From contig CALEKY010000062.1 of assembly GCA_937902995.1 (NCBI GenBank), forward strand, positions 62,001-126,000: a DNA stretch of 64,000 nt, given 5' to 3'. Of the stretch, positions 33,042-40,776 are shown piece by piece. The notes below the pieces were generated by a model. The model had not been told where the DNA came from, ran no database searches, and saw nothing but the letters and a program-made list of their open reading frames with translations. The position numbers and the translations under genes are program-made. The stretch's first letter is position 1, and every line of letters begins with the position of its first letter. Origin of the DNA: an uncultured Sinobacteraceae bacterium. GTDB taxonomy: Bacteria > Pseudomonadota > Gammaproteobacteria > Steroidobacterales > Steroidobacteraceae.

Positions 33042-33069
33042 TCGGCGCGAGGTCGATCGCGCCGGGTCG

Positions 33070-34527
33070 CTACTCCGACTGGAGCGGCGTGGGCTGTGGG
33101 GCGTCGCCGGAACGCTTCCCACGGCGACGCCGGCGTCGTCGACGGCGGCTCTGTTGCTGGTCGCCGTTCGGGGCTGCGTTCTCAGGGCCGGAGGTTGCGG
33201 CTTCGGGCTCAGCCTGACTGGCCTCCACAGGCGACTGTGCGCTGTCTGGGGGGCGTTGCGCGCGTTGTCCATTATCTCTGTGGCCTCGCCGGCGCCCACC
33301 GTCACGGTGTTTGCCGTGAGGTTTGCCTTTGAAACGCCGCGGCTCCGGTTGTGCGATCTCGGGCAAATCCGCCGGCACGGCAACGACGGGAATCTTCCGG
33401 CCGATGTAGGCTTCGATGTCGGGTAGCGACATCACGTATTCCTCGCAGCCGAAGCTGATCGCATCGCCTTCCGCGCCCGCCCGCGCCGTGCGTCCGATTC
33501 GATGCACGTAGTCTTCGGGATCTTGCGGCAGGTCGTAGTTGAAGACGTGGCTCACGTCGGGAATGTGCAGACCTCGCGAGGCCACGTCCGTGCCGATCAA
33601 GCAGGCGAGACTGCCGTCATGAAAATCGCGCAACATGCGTAGCCGCTTGCGCTGAGGCACGTCACCCGAGATCGCTTCGGCCTTGATGCCGTTTGCTTGC
33701 AGTAGCCGCTCGATTTCTTCGGCCGCGCGCCTCGTGTTGACGAAGATCATGCTGCGTCGCGGGTCCATCTGTTTCAGCAGCGCGACCAGGAGACGCGGCT
33801 TTTCCTCGTTCGAAGGGAAGTAGATCACCTGCCGCACGCGATCGACCGTCATTTTGTCCGGCTCGATGCGCACCAGCTTGGGATCGTTCATGTGCTCGTA
33901 CGCGAGCTCGAGGACCCGGTGCGACAGCGTCGCCGAGAACAGCAGGTTCAGGCGTTGCGTCGGCTCGGGAAGGCGGCGAAGAAGGTATCGGATGTCGGAA
34001 ATGAAGCCGAGGTCGAACATGCGGTCGGCCTCGTCGAGCACGAGCACTTGAACCGAGCGCAGGTCGACGACACGTTGTTTGTAGAAATCGATCAATCGCC
34101 CCGGCGTTCCGATCAAGATATCCACGCCCTGCTCGAGCTGGTGGCGTTGCTTCTCGTAGTCGACGCCGCCGAATGCGAGCCCGAGGCTCAAACCGGTATG
34201 GGAGCCGAGCACCTCGGCGTCGCGATGGATCTGGACGGCCAGCTCGCGCGTTGGGGCGATGATCAAGGCGCGCGGAGCATTGAGCGTGCGCGCAGCAGGG
34301 ACGGGCTCGCGCAGCAGCCGCGCGTACATCGCGACCAGGAACGCGGCCGTCTTGCCCGTTCCGGTTTGAGCTTGGCCCGCGATGTCCATCCCGGCGAGTG
34401 CGAGCGGCAGGGTTTGCGCCTGGATAGGCGTGCAGCGTTCGAAAGATGCGTCAGCCAGACCCTTTTGCAGGGCTTCGGGAAGGTGCAGGCTCGAGAACGA
34501 CAAGTCTGTCAGATGGGATTCAGACAT
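33070..34527 (-). CDS. rhlB: DEAD-box ATP-dependent RNA helicase RhlB
   Basis: A protein of 485 residues. The DEAD-box motifs are in order: PIQAQTLP (Q motif), QTGTGKT (I), PTRELAVQ (Ia), TPGRL, DEADRMFDLG (II), FSATL (III), TDVASRGLHIP (V) and HRIGRTARAG (VI). The C-terminal 100 residues are a disordered tail rich in Arg, Gly, Pro and Gln with an R-run (SRRRRRRRRRRG) that likely binds RNA or RNase E. In gammaproteobacteria RhlB is the degradosome helicase and commonly lies divergent from trxA-rho, as here. Confidence 0.95.
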   Translation of the reverse strand: MSESHLTDLSFSSLHLPEALQKGLADASFERCTPIQAQTLPLALAGMDIAGQAQTGTGKTAAFLVAMYARLLREPVPAARTLNAPRALIIAPTRELAVQIHRDAEVLGSHTGLSLGLAFGGVDYEKQRHQLEQGVDILIGTPGRLIDFYKQRVVDLRSVQVLVLDEADRMFDLGFISDIRYLLRRLPEPTQRLNLLFSATLSHRVLELAYEHMNDPKLVRIEPDKMTVDRVRQVIYFPSNEEKPRLLVALLKQMDPRRSMIFVNTRRAAEEIERLLQANGIKAEAISGDVPQRKRLRMLRDFHDGSLACLIGTDVASRGLHIPDVSHVFNYDLPQDPEDYVHRIGRTARAGAEGDAISFGCEEYVMSLPDIEAYIGRKIPVVAVPADLPEIAQPEPRRFKGKPHGKHRDGGRRRGHRDNGQRAQRPPDSAQSPVEASQAEPEAATSGPENAAPNGDQQQSRRRRRRRRRGKRSGDAPQPTPLQSE

Positions 34528-35004
34528 TTAATGTGACGACATGCAGCGAAGAGGAACGTCTGTTGAATGGGGTCGCGTTTACCGATGTGGAGACTTGCAA
34601 ATTGAAAATGGCTTGGTTCTAATAGGCCGCAACGAGCGGAATCATCCGCACCCGCCCCGACCGGTTCACCGGCACCAGATCGTAGACCAAGCTCCTCATT
34701 GAAGTGAGACCCCGTCGGGGGTTCGAGCAATGTTCGATCCAAACACGTGAGTATCGACTCGACTCGCTCAGAAGACAGGTCCAACGCGTAAGGCAAGACC
34801 GCGAGCGTTTTTACATCGGAGGCCTCACCGCCGCAATTGTGCCCGACCGAGCACGCGTTAGTCACTAACGGTCATTCCCCTTCAGCGCGTTCTTCGCGTC
34901 CTCGAATTCGAGTTGAGTTGTTCAGTTAACTGGCTAAGAGCGCAGAGCATCGCGGTTCTTGAGTTCGCATTCACACAACGACAGTACAACCGGAGGTAGT
35001 CCTG
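34528..35004. promoter_or_regulatory. 477-base rhlB / trxA divergent region
   Basis: The region is AT-richer than its surroundings and has no convincing gene. It holds three short palindromes: CGTTAG-TCA-CTAACG at 34856-34870, CTCGAATTCGAG at 34901-34912 and CAGTTAACTG at 34923-34932. GGAGG at 34992-34996 is the trxA ribosome site. A 118-codon leftward frame (34509-34865) overlaps the rhlB start and matches nothing I know. Promoters for rhlB and trxA-rho must lie here. Confidence 0.5.
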
Positions 35005-35334
35005 GTGAGCACCGACCAGATCAAGTACGTCACTGATGCAAGTTTCGAGGCCGATGTCCTGAAGGCGGACGGTCCGGTGCTCGTGGACTTCTGGGCCGAG
35101 TGGTGCGGCCCCTGCAAGATGATCGCGCCGATGCTCGACGAGATCGCGGACGAATACCGGAACAAACTCACCGTCGCGAAACTCAACGTCGACGAAAGTC
35201 CCAAAACCCCGCTGCGCTACAACGTGCGCAGCATTCCGACCCTCATCCTCTTCAAGAACGGCCAGGTCGAAGGCCAGAAGGTCGGAGCCCTCCGCAAAGC
35301 AGACCTGGCAGCATTTCTGGACAGCAAACTGTGA
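35005..35334 (+). CDS. trxA: Thioredoxin 1
   Basis: A protein of 109 residues with the active site WAEWCGPCKM and the cis-proline loop RSIPTLILF. It is the cytoplasmic dithiol reductant, recycled by thioredoxin reductase. It starts with GTG 35005, eight bases after GGAGG. The trxA-rho order is the usual gammaproteobacterial one, and the stop overlaps a GTG that opens the rho frame by four bases. Confidence 0.97.
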   Translation: MSTDQIKYVTDASFEADVLKADGPVLVDFWAEWCGPCKMIAPMLDEIADEYRNKLTVAKLNVDESPKTPLRYNVRSIPTLILFKNGQVEGQKVGALRKADLAAFLDSKL

Positions 35335-36785
35335 GAGGCTATCTCGGCAATCAGGCCCGTAACCGTCAGGGCAAAGGTGGCGGCGGTCGTCAGAACCGCG
35401 GCAACGACGGCAATCGCGCTCAGCGCGGCAATCACGCTCAGCACGACGATCTCCCGCAAGACGACGCGTTCGACGGCGACGATGTAGGCATTATCTCGCC
35501 GTCGGAGCTCGCGGCTTCGCGGCAGTCGATGAATCTGACGCAGCTCAAGCTGAAGCCTGTGTCGGAGCTCGTCGAGATCGCGCAAAAGATGGGGCTCGAG
35601 AATCTTGCCCGCTCGCGCAAGCAGGACATCATTTTCTCGATCCTCAAGGCGCACGCCAGGAGCGGCGAGGACATCTACGGCGACGGCGTGCTCGAGATCC
35701 TGCAAGACGGATTCGGATTCCTGCGCTCGGCCGACAGCTCTTACCTTGCGGGACCGGACGACATCTACGTCAGTCCGAGCCAGATCCGGCGTTTCAACCT
35801 GCGCACCGGCGATACGATCTCCGGATTGATCCGCCCGCCGAAGGACGGCGAGCGCTATTTCGCGCTGCTCAAGGTCGGCGAGATCAATTTCGATTCGCCC
35901 GAAAGCGCCAAGCACAAGGTGCTGTTCGAGAACCTGACGCCGCTGCACCCGACGAACCGCATCAAGCTCGAACGTGGCAACGGCTCCAGCGAGGATTTGA
36001 CGGCCCGCATCATCGATCTGGTCGCGCCGATCGGCAAAGGCCAGCGCGGCCTGATCATCTCCCCGCCGAAAGCCGGTAAGACGATGCTCTTGCAGAACAT
36101 CGCCAGCTCGATCACGGCGAACCACCCCGAGTGCTACCTGATCGTCTTGCTGATCGACGAGCGTCCGGAAGAGGTGACGGAAATGTCGCGCACCGTCCGC
36201 GGCGAGGTCGTTTCGTCCACGTTCGACGAACCTGCGACCCGCCACGTGCAAGTGGCGGAAATGGTGATCGAGAAGGCAAAACGCCTCGTCGAGCACAAGC
36301 GCGACGTCGTCATCCTGCTCGATTCGATCACGCGTCTGGCGCGCGCCTACAACACGGTCGTGCCGAGCTCAGGCAAGGTGCTGACCGGCGGTGTCGATGC
36401 GAACGCGTTGCAGCGTCCGAAGCGCTTCTTCGGTGCGGCGCGCAACATCGAAGAAGGCGGCTCGCTAACGATTCTCGCCACGGCGCTCATCGACACCGGT
36501 TCCCGCATGGACGACGTGATCTACGAGGAATTCAAGGGTACCGGTAACTCGGAAATCCACCTCGATCGCCGCGTCGCCGAGAAGCGCGTGTTCCCGGCGG
36601 TCAACATCAACCGCTCCGGTACGCGCCGGGAAGAGCTGATCACCAGCCCCGAAGAGCTGCAGAAGATCTGGATCCTGCGCAAGCTCTTGCATCCGATGGA
36701 CGAGCTCGCTGCGATCGAATTCCTCATCGACAAGATGAAGGATACGAAGACGAACGCCGAGTTCTTCGAGGCGATGAAGCGCTGA
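35331..36785 (+). CDS. rho: Transcription termination factor Rho, with N-terminal extension
   Basis: From GTG 35331 the protein has 484 residues; from ATG 35529 it has 418, the E. coli size. The core is typical: MNLTQLKLKPVSELVEIAQ, the RNA-binding cold-shock fold with DGFGFLRS, Walker A PPKAGKTML, Walker B VVILLDS, Q-loop and R-loop. I favour the long form: GTG overlaps the trxA stop by four bases (GTGA), the frame has no stop, and no ribosome site precedes 35529. The added 66 residues are Gly/Arg/Asn-rich then acidic (GKGGGGRQNRG, later DDLPQDDAFDGDD), like RNA-binding extensions of some other Rho proteins. Rho is the hexameric RNA translocase that ends transcription. Confidence 0.93.
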   Translation: MRGYLGNQARNRQGKGGGGRQNRGNDGNRAQRGNHAQHDDLPQDDAFDGDDVGIISPSELAASRQSMNLTQLKLKPVSELVEIAQKMGLENLARSRKQDIIFSILKAHARSGEDIYGDGVLEILQDGFGFLRSADSSYLAGPDDIYVSPSQIRRFNLRTGDTISGLIRPPKDGERYFALLKVGEINFDSPESAKHKVLFENLTPLHPTNRIKLERGNGSSEDLTARIIDLVAPIGKGQRGLIISPPKAGKTMLLQNIASSITANHPECYLIVLLIDERPEEVTEMSRTVRGEVVSSTFDEPATRHVQVAEMVIEKAKRLVEHKRDVVILLDSITRLARAYNTVVPSSGKVLTGGVDANALQRPKRFFGAARNIEEGGSLTILATALIDTGSRMDDVIYEEFKGTGNSEIHLDRRVAEKRVFPAVNINRSGTRREELITSPEELQKIWILRKLLHPMDELAAIEFLIDKMKDTKTNAEFFEAMKR

Positions 36786-36809
36786 AGAAGCGCGAGTTGC
36801 GCGCTTCTT
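36785..36809 (+). terminator. Hairpin at the rho stop codon
   Basis: Ten-base perfect arms AAGAAGCGCG and CGCGCTTCTT with a five-base loop begin at the last base of the rho stop codon. Only a weak T-stretch (TTCTTA) follows. It is the likely end of the trxA-rho transcript. Confidence 0.6.
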
Positions 36810-36810
36810 A

Positions 36811-36871
36811 GGCTGTAGGCTGAAGGAAGCGCTGCACTCTCTGGCCCCAAGCCCCGCGCCCCGAGCCCTCA
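36811..36871. repeat. Heptamer repeats between rho and the M20 peptidase (locus F)
   Basis: Two GGCTGTA/GGCTGAA units lie at 36811-36826. Four GCCCCAA-type units lie at 36844-36871, the last of which contains the stop codon of the leftward peptidase gene. The two blocks are in opposite orientation (GGCT versus AGCC core), so the gap between the convergent genes can fold. Confidence 0.8.
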
Positions 36872-38167
36872 GGGTCGTGCGAGCCGATGCAGCAGCACGG
36901 CCAACCGCTTCGCCTGGATGCGGAACGTGCGCCAGTCGGCGAATTCTTCGGATGTATGCGCCTTGCCGCCGAGCAAGCCGAGGCCGTCGATGGCCATTTC
37001 GACATGATCGGCAGCGAATGAAACATCCGCAGCGCCCGCTCGGCGCGGGTTGACCGCCGTGACGGGGCCGAAGCCCAAGTCCTTGCTGACCTCGTCGTAC
37101 AGGGAGAGCAAGCGTTCGTTACCTCTCGTCGGCGTCATCGGAGGATAGCTGTCGAAGAACTCGATCTGCGCAGAAGTCTTCGGCAAATGCTCGGCGACGA
37201 TGGCGCGCATACGGTTCTTGGCCTGCTCGCGTTGCGCGACCGACAGCGCACGCAAGTCGCCCGAGGCGCGCGCCTCGGGTACCACGATGTTGTTCTTGCC
37301 CGATGCTTTGCCTGCGAGCGGCTCTTGCTGAAATTCGACCTGCGCGCCGGCGACGATGAGGCCGGGGCTGAACGTCAGGAAGTCATCGCCGCGAAGCTGT
37401 GTGTAGAACGCGTTCAAGATGCGTGCGAGCTCATAGGCGGCGCCGGCACCGATCTCGTCGCTGAAGATCTGCGAGGAATGCGACGTGACGCCCGTGACCC
37501 GCAGCTCCCAACTGCTCGAGCTGCGTCGGCCTGTCACTGCGGTGCTCGGATCGTCGTCCGCGTTCTCGAGCCCGATGGCGATGTCCGCGGCTTTGGCGGC
37601 TTCGATCAGATCGCGGCGTGCGGCATCGAGCGGCTCGCCGGCATTTTCTTCGTCGCCATGCAGAACGAATGTGATGGTAAGTCGATCGAGGAGTCCTTCT
37701 GCGTGAAGCGCGCCGAGCGCGGCCAAGCCGACGACGATGCCGCCTTTCATGTCGCTCGTGCCGGGGCCGCGAAGAATGTTCGCGTCAACGCGCTCGAAGC
37801 GCTGAAAAGGGCTCGTGGGCTCGAACACCGTATCGAGATGCCCGATCAGGAGCACGTGGGGACCGCGGCCTTTACGCTCAGCAATCAGATGACCCGCGCG
37901 CCCGAACGAGGATCCGTCGACCCAACGTGTCTCGAATCCGAGCGCTCTGAACTTCGGCTCGAGGACGCTCGCGACCGCCCGAACGCCGGCAAGATTCATC
38001 GTCCCGCTGTTGATGTTGACGATGTTCTCGAGCAGGCGAAGCGAGCTGTCTTCTGCACGCTCGATGTGGTCCACGATGCGGCGCTCCGTCGGCGATGTCG
38101 CCGCAAGTGCTGCAGTGCTCGCGAGGCACAAAATCCAAGCTGCAAGACGGCGGTCGCAGAAGCGCAT
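36869..38167 (-). CDS. Exported M20 metallopeptidase (glutamate carboxypeptidase type)
   Basis: A protein of 432 residues from ATG 38167, which begins the signal peptide MRFCDRRLAAWILCLASTAALAA. Metal and catalytic residues are in LIGHLDTVF (His, Asp), GPGTSDMKGG (bridging Asp), HGDEENAGE (general-base Glu) and a late His in GGKAHTSEEFAD. The lid/dimerisation domain sits between about 205 and 320. The closest family type is carboxypeptidase G2, which removes C-terminal glutamate from folate and peptides, but the substrate here is unknown. It is probably periplasmic. Codons upstream to 38203 precede the signal peptide. Confidence 0.9.
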   Translation of the reverse strand: MRFCDRRLAAWILCLASTAALAATSPTERRIVDHIERAEDSSLRLLENIVNINSGTMNLAGVRAVASVLEPKFRALGFETRWVDGSSFGRAGHLIAERKGRGPHVLLIGHLDTVFEPTSPFQRFERVDANILRGPGTSDMKGGIVVGLAALGALHAEGLLDRLTITFVLHGDEENAGEPLDAARRDLIEAAKAADIAIGLENADDDPSTAVTGRRSSSSWELRVTGVTSHSSQIFSDEIGAGAAYELARILNAFYTQLRGDDFLTFSPGLIVAGAQVEFQQEPLAGKASGKNNIVVPEARASGDLRALSVAQREQAKNRMRAIVAEHLPKTSAQIEFFDSYPPMTPTRGNERLLSLYDEVSKDLGFGPVTAVNPRRAGAADVSFAADHVEMAIDGLGLLGGKAHTSEEFADWRTFRIQAKRLAVLLHRLARP

Positions 38168-38294
38168 GACGGATTTCACCTTTTGCTGACGTAGGCGCAT
38201 CATACGCGAACGAGTAATGAGCGATGCATGGCGGCCCGCGATGCGGGCGCCCGTTCGTCGAAGCGTTCATTGCTCACCCAATATCGATCTTCTT

Positions 38295-39383
38295 ATGACT
38301 TCTAGCAGTCCCTCCGAGAACGTCACGGCCGAAGGCCAGGCTCTGCTCTCTGCGCCGCGCCGTTTGGAATTCGTGATCTTCGAACCGCCCGCAATCGGTC
38401 AAGCCATTCCCATTGCTCCGGGCGTGCGTTGGTGTCGAATTCCCCTGCCCATCGATCTGGATCACATCAACGTCTGGCTCATCGATCACGAGGATGGCTG
38501 CGTTGCCGTGGACACGGGCATGGCGGCGCCCGCGGCCGAAGAGGCGTGGCAGGCGCTCGAAGCCGAAGCGTTGCGCGAGCGGCCGCTGCGCGGCGTGTTC
38601 GTGACGCATCTTCATCCGGATCATTTCGGTCTTGCTCGCTGGCTGCAGCAGCGCTACTCCGTGCCGGTATGGATGTCGGCTCGCACGCTCGCGCAGATCC
38701 GTGAATTCTTGGCGGCCGACCCAGCGGATGTGACTGCTGCTGCACAAGCATTCTTTCGTGAGCATGGGCTTGCGGATCAGACGTTGCCGCAAGGTGTGTC
38801 GCCGGCGCGCTTTGCACGCATGACGAGCGGGGTACCGCACGCATCGAGCATTGCGGACGGAGAAACGATCGGTTTCGGCGCCGAACAATGGACTGCGTTG
38901 GAAACCAACGGTCACGCCGAGGGTCATCTGTGCTTGCACAACGCGGCTGCGCAAGTTTTGATCAGCGGCGATCAGGTGCTGCCGACGATTTCATCGAACA
39001 TCGGTTTCACGTGGCGCAGTAGCGATTCGAATCCGCTCGGATCCTATCTTGCATCGCTCGACCGTCTGTACACGCTGTCGCGCGAGACGCTCGTGCTGCC
39101 TTCTCATGGATTGCCGTTTCGCGGTTTGAAGGCGCGCATTGAGGATTTGCGTGCGCATCACTTGCGGCAGCTCGAAGCAGTCGAACTCGCCTGCGACGAG
39201 CCGAAAACGGCGCTGGAAGTGCTCCCAACGATGTTCCGACGCTCGCTGCACGGCATGCACTTCTACCTCGCCATGGCCGAGGCGTTGGCACATTTGGAAT
39301 ACCTCGTGCACGCCGGCCGACTGAGGAAGGAGCGGGATCGGGAGGGCGTGACACGCTTCGCTAGGCTGAGGACTGAAGGCTGA
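38295..39383 (+). CDS. MBL-fold metallo-hydrolase
   Basis: A protein of 362 residues from ATG 38295. The metal motif H-x-H-x-D-H is THLHPDHFG, preceded by VAVDTGM; later ligands are GHAEGHLC, ISGDQVLP and the C-terminal SHGLPF. It has a long C-terminal helical part (from about 265). It resembles beta-lactamase-fold hydrolases of the LACTB2/RNase Z-like general group; the substrate cannot be named. The last codons (encoding RLRTEG and stop) are themselves part of a GGCTGAA heptamer repeat, so the repeat has intruded into or shaped the 3' end of the gene. Confidence 0.88.
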   Translation: MTSSSPSENVTAEGQALLSAPRRLEFVIFEPPAIGQAIPIAPGVRWCRIPLPIDLDHINVWLIDHEDGCVAVDTGMAAPAAEEAWQALEAEALRERPLRGVFVTHLHPDHFGLARWLQQRYSVPVWMSARTLAQIREFLAADPADVTAAAQAFFREHGLADQTLPQGVSPARFARMTSGVPHASSIADGETIGFGAEQWTALETNGHAEGHLCLHNAAAQVLISGDQVLPTISSNIGFTWRSSDSNPLGSYLASLDRLYTLSRETLVLPSHGLPFRGLKARIEDLRAHHLRQLEAVELACDEPKTALEVLPTMFRRSLHGMHFYLAMAEALAHLEYLVHAGRLRKERDREGVTRFARLRTEG

Positions 39384-39446
39384 AGGAAGCGCGCTGCGCT
39401 ATCTTCTGTCCTCAAGCCCCAAGCCCAACTGTCGCCTGTAGCCTAA
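39364..39446. repeat. Heptamer repeats at the MBL gene end and before the DUF2721 gene (locus G)
   Basis: Three units (GGCTGAG, GACTGAA, GGCTGAA) at 39364-39384 include the MBL stop codon. Six units in the opposite orientation, among them TCAAGCC and CCAAGCC, fill 39405-39446 and end four bases before the next ATG, so no normal ribosome site is seen there. Confidence 0.85.
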
Positions 39447-39450
39447 AAAG

Positions 39451-39912
39451 ATGGACCCCCACGCCACCAGCCTCGCCCAAGTGATCCAACTCGCGGTGGC
39501 GCCGGTGTTCCTGCTCACGGGCGTCGGTGCGATTCTGAACGTGCTCGCCAACCGTATCGGGCGCATCATCGATCGCGCGCGGCTCATGGAGGAGCGGCTC
39601 GAGAAGGCGGATCCAGAGACGGCGCGCGCCTTGCACGCGCGTCTCAAAGTTCTTTCGCGTCGCGCCACTTTCATCAATCGTGCCATTGGGCTCTGCGTCT
39701 TGAGCGGCCTGTTGGTGTCGCTCGTCGTCGCCGCGCTGTTCGTGAGCTCATCGTTGCGCCTCGATCTCGCGGCGCCGATATCGGTAGCGTTCGTCGTGGC
39801 GTTGTTCAGTCTGGCAGTTTCACTCGTGTACTTCTTGCGCGAGGTGTTCATCGCCACATCTATGCTGAGCTTCGGTGGTGCACGAAAAGTCGCGCCCGCG
39901 CCAGAACCGTGA
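39451..39912 (+). CDS. DUF2721 membrane protein
   Basis: A protein of 153 residues with three membrane segments: about 10-30 (VIQLAVAPVFLLTGVGAILNVL), 75-98 (AIGLCVLSGLLVSLVVAALFV) and 107-130. Between the first two lies the conserved cytoplasmic stretch NRIGRIIDRAR, then LSRRATFINRAI, which marks DUF2721. The function is unknown. The ATG follows a heptamer repeat by four bases, as at ttcA. Confidence 0.85.
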   Translation: MDPHATSLAQVIQLAVAPVFLLTGVGAILNVLANRIGRIIDRARLMEERLEKADPETARALHARLKVLSRRATFINRAIGLCVLSGLLVSLVVAALFVSSSLRLDLAAPISVAFVVALFSLAVSLVYFLREVFIATSMLSFGGARKVAPAPEP

Positions 39913-40003
39913 GAGTTTCGTTCGAGTGCCGACGAACGGCGCCCGATTCCGTGACCCATTGCACACCTCGTCGGCGCGAACATCAGCATCATCCTGGGAA
40001 GCT

Positions 40004-40513
40004 ATGCCTGAATCGGCCCAGGAACTGTTGGTTGAAGCGGACTCGTTCCGCGTTTCGCGCGAGTCCGCGCTACTCGTCTGCGAGCTGCGTGCAGCGCTTG
40101 CCGCGTGCGTCTACGACGACACGCAAGGTGTCGGAGGGATGCTGCACCTTCGCTACGTGGCGACTGACAAAGATCAGCCGCTCGATCTGACCGACAACAC
40201 GCTGAGCTCCGATCTGTTGCTCATGGATCGCTTCTGCAAGGAGCTACGCAGTCTCGGCGCACGGAAGCAGAGCTGGCGTGTCAGCATCTTCGCCCATGTG
40301 CCGCCGAAGCCCGAGATGCGCGATCCGGCAGCGACCGTGCTCGACCTGGTGAAGGCGTACTTCGCAGACGGACGATTGCCCGTCGAATGCAAGGAAATGC
40401 AGTGCGAATTGGGGCTCGTCGTTCGGCTCGATGCGCGCGAGGGCCGGATTTGGGTGACCGGTACGCCCGGCACCGCATCGAGTGCCCGTCTCGCCGCGCC
40501 GGCGGTTGCCTGA
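40004..40513 (+). CDS. Stand-alone CheD-like protein
   Basis: A protein of 169 residues from ATG 40004; an open frame back to 39875 overlaps the DUF2721 gene and shows no match. It resembles the CheD glutamine-deamidase fold: Cys35 in LAACVYDDTQGVGGML and His48 in GGMLHLRYV hold the catalytic positions. The Thr that lies six residues before the Cys in classic CheD appears to be Arg29. C-terminal strands (GLVVRLDAREGRIWVTGTPG) close the fold. Chemotaxis CheD deamidates receptor glutamines, yet no chemotaxis gene is nearby. Its role is unknown and the family call is moderate. Confidence 0.65.
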   Translation: MPESAQELLVEADSFRVSRESALLVCELRAALAACVYDDTQGVGGMLHLRYVATDKDQPLDLTDNTLSSDLLLMDRFCKELRSLGARKQSWRVSIFAHVPPKPEMRDPAATVLDLVKAYFADGRLPVECKEMQCELGLVVRLDAREGRIWVTGTPGTASSARLAAPAVA

Positions 40514-40776
40514 AGACCTTCCGGGCACGCTCGCGCCCAGGCTTTTCGATTCTTTTCGTCCTGACCGGGCCGATCGGTGCGCCCGCACCCGCGTGTGCGG
40601 AGCGCGGTCGGTTATGCTTCGGACGGGGATGACCCATTGAAAAAAGCTCCGTTCGCAGTCTGCCGCGACTGCCTCGTGCGGCGGCAGTTTCGCTTCGAGC
40701 TCACTGACAAAGACGGACCCTGATCGCTCGCTCCAGCCGGCGGGGGGTAGGGTCTATACGCACGAACGAACAGCCA

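Noticed and set aside
34509..34865. A 118-codon leftward frame between rhlB and trxA
   Set aside because: It overlaps the rhlB start, has no ribosome site or recognisable motif, and the region is better read as control sequence or decayed DNA.
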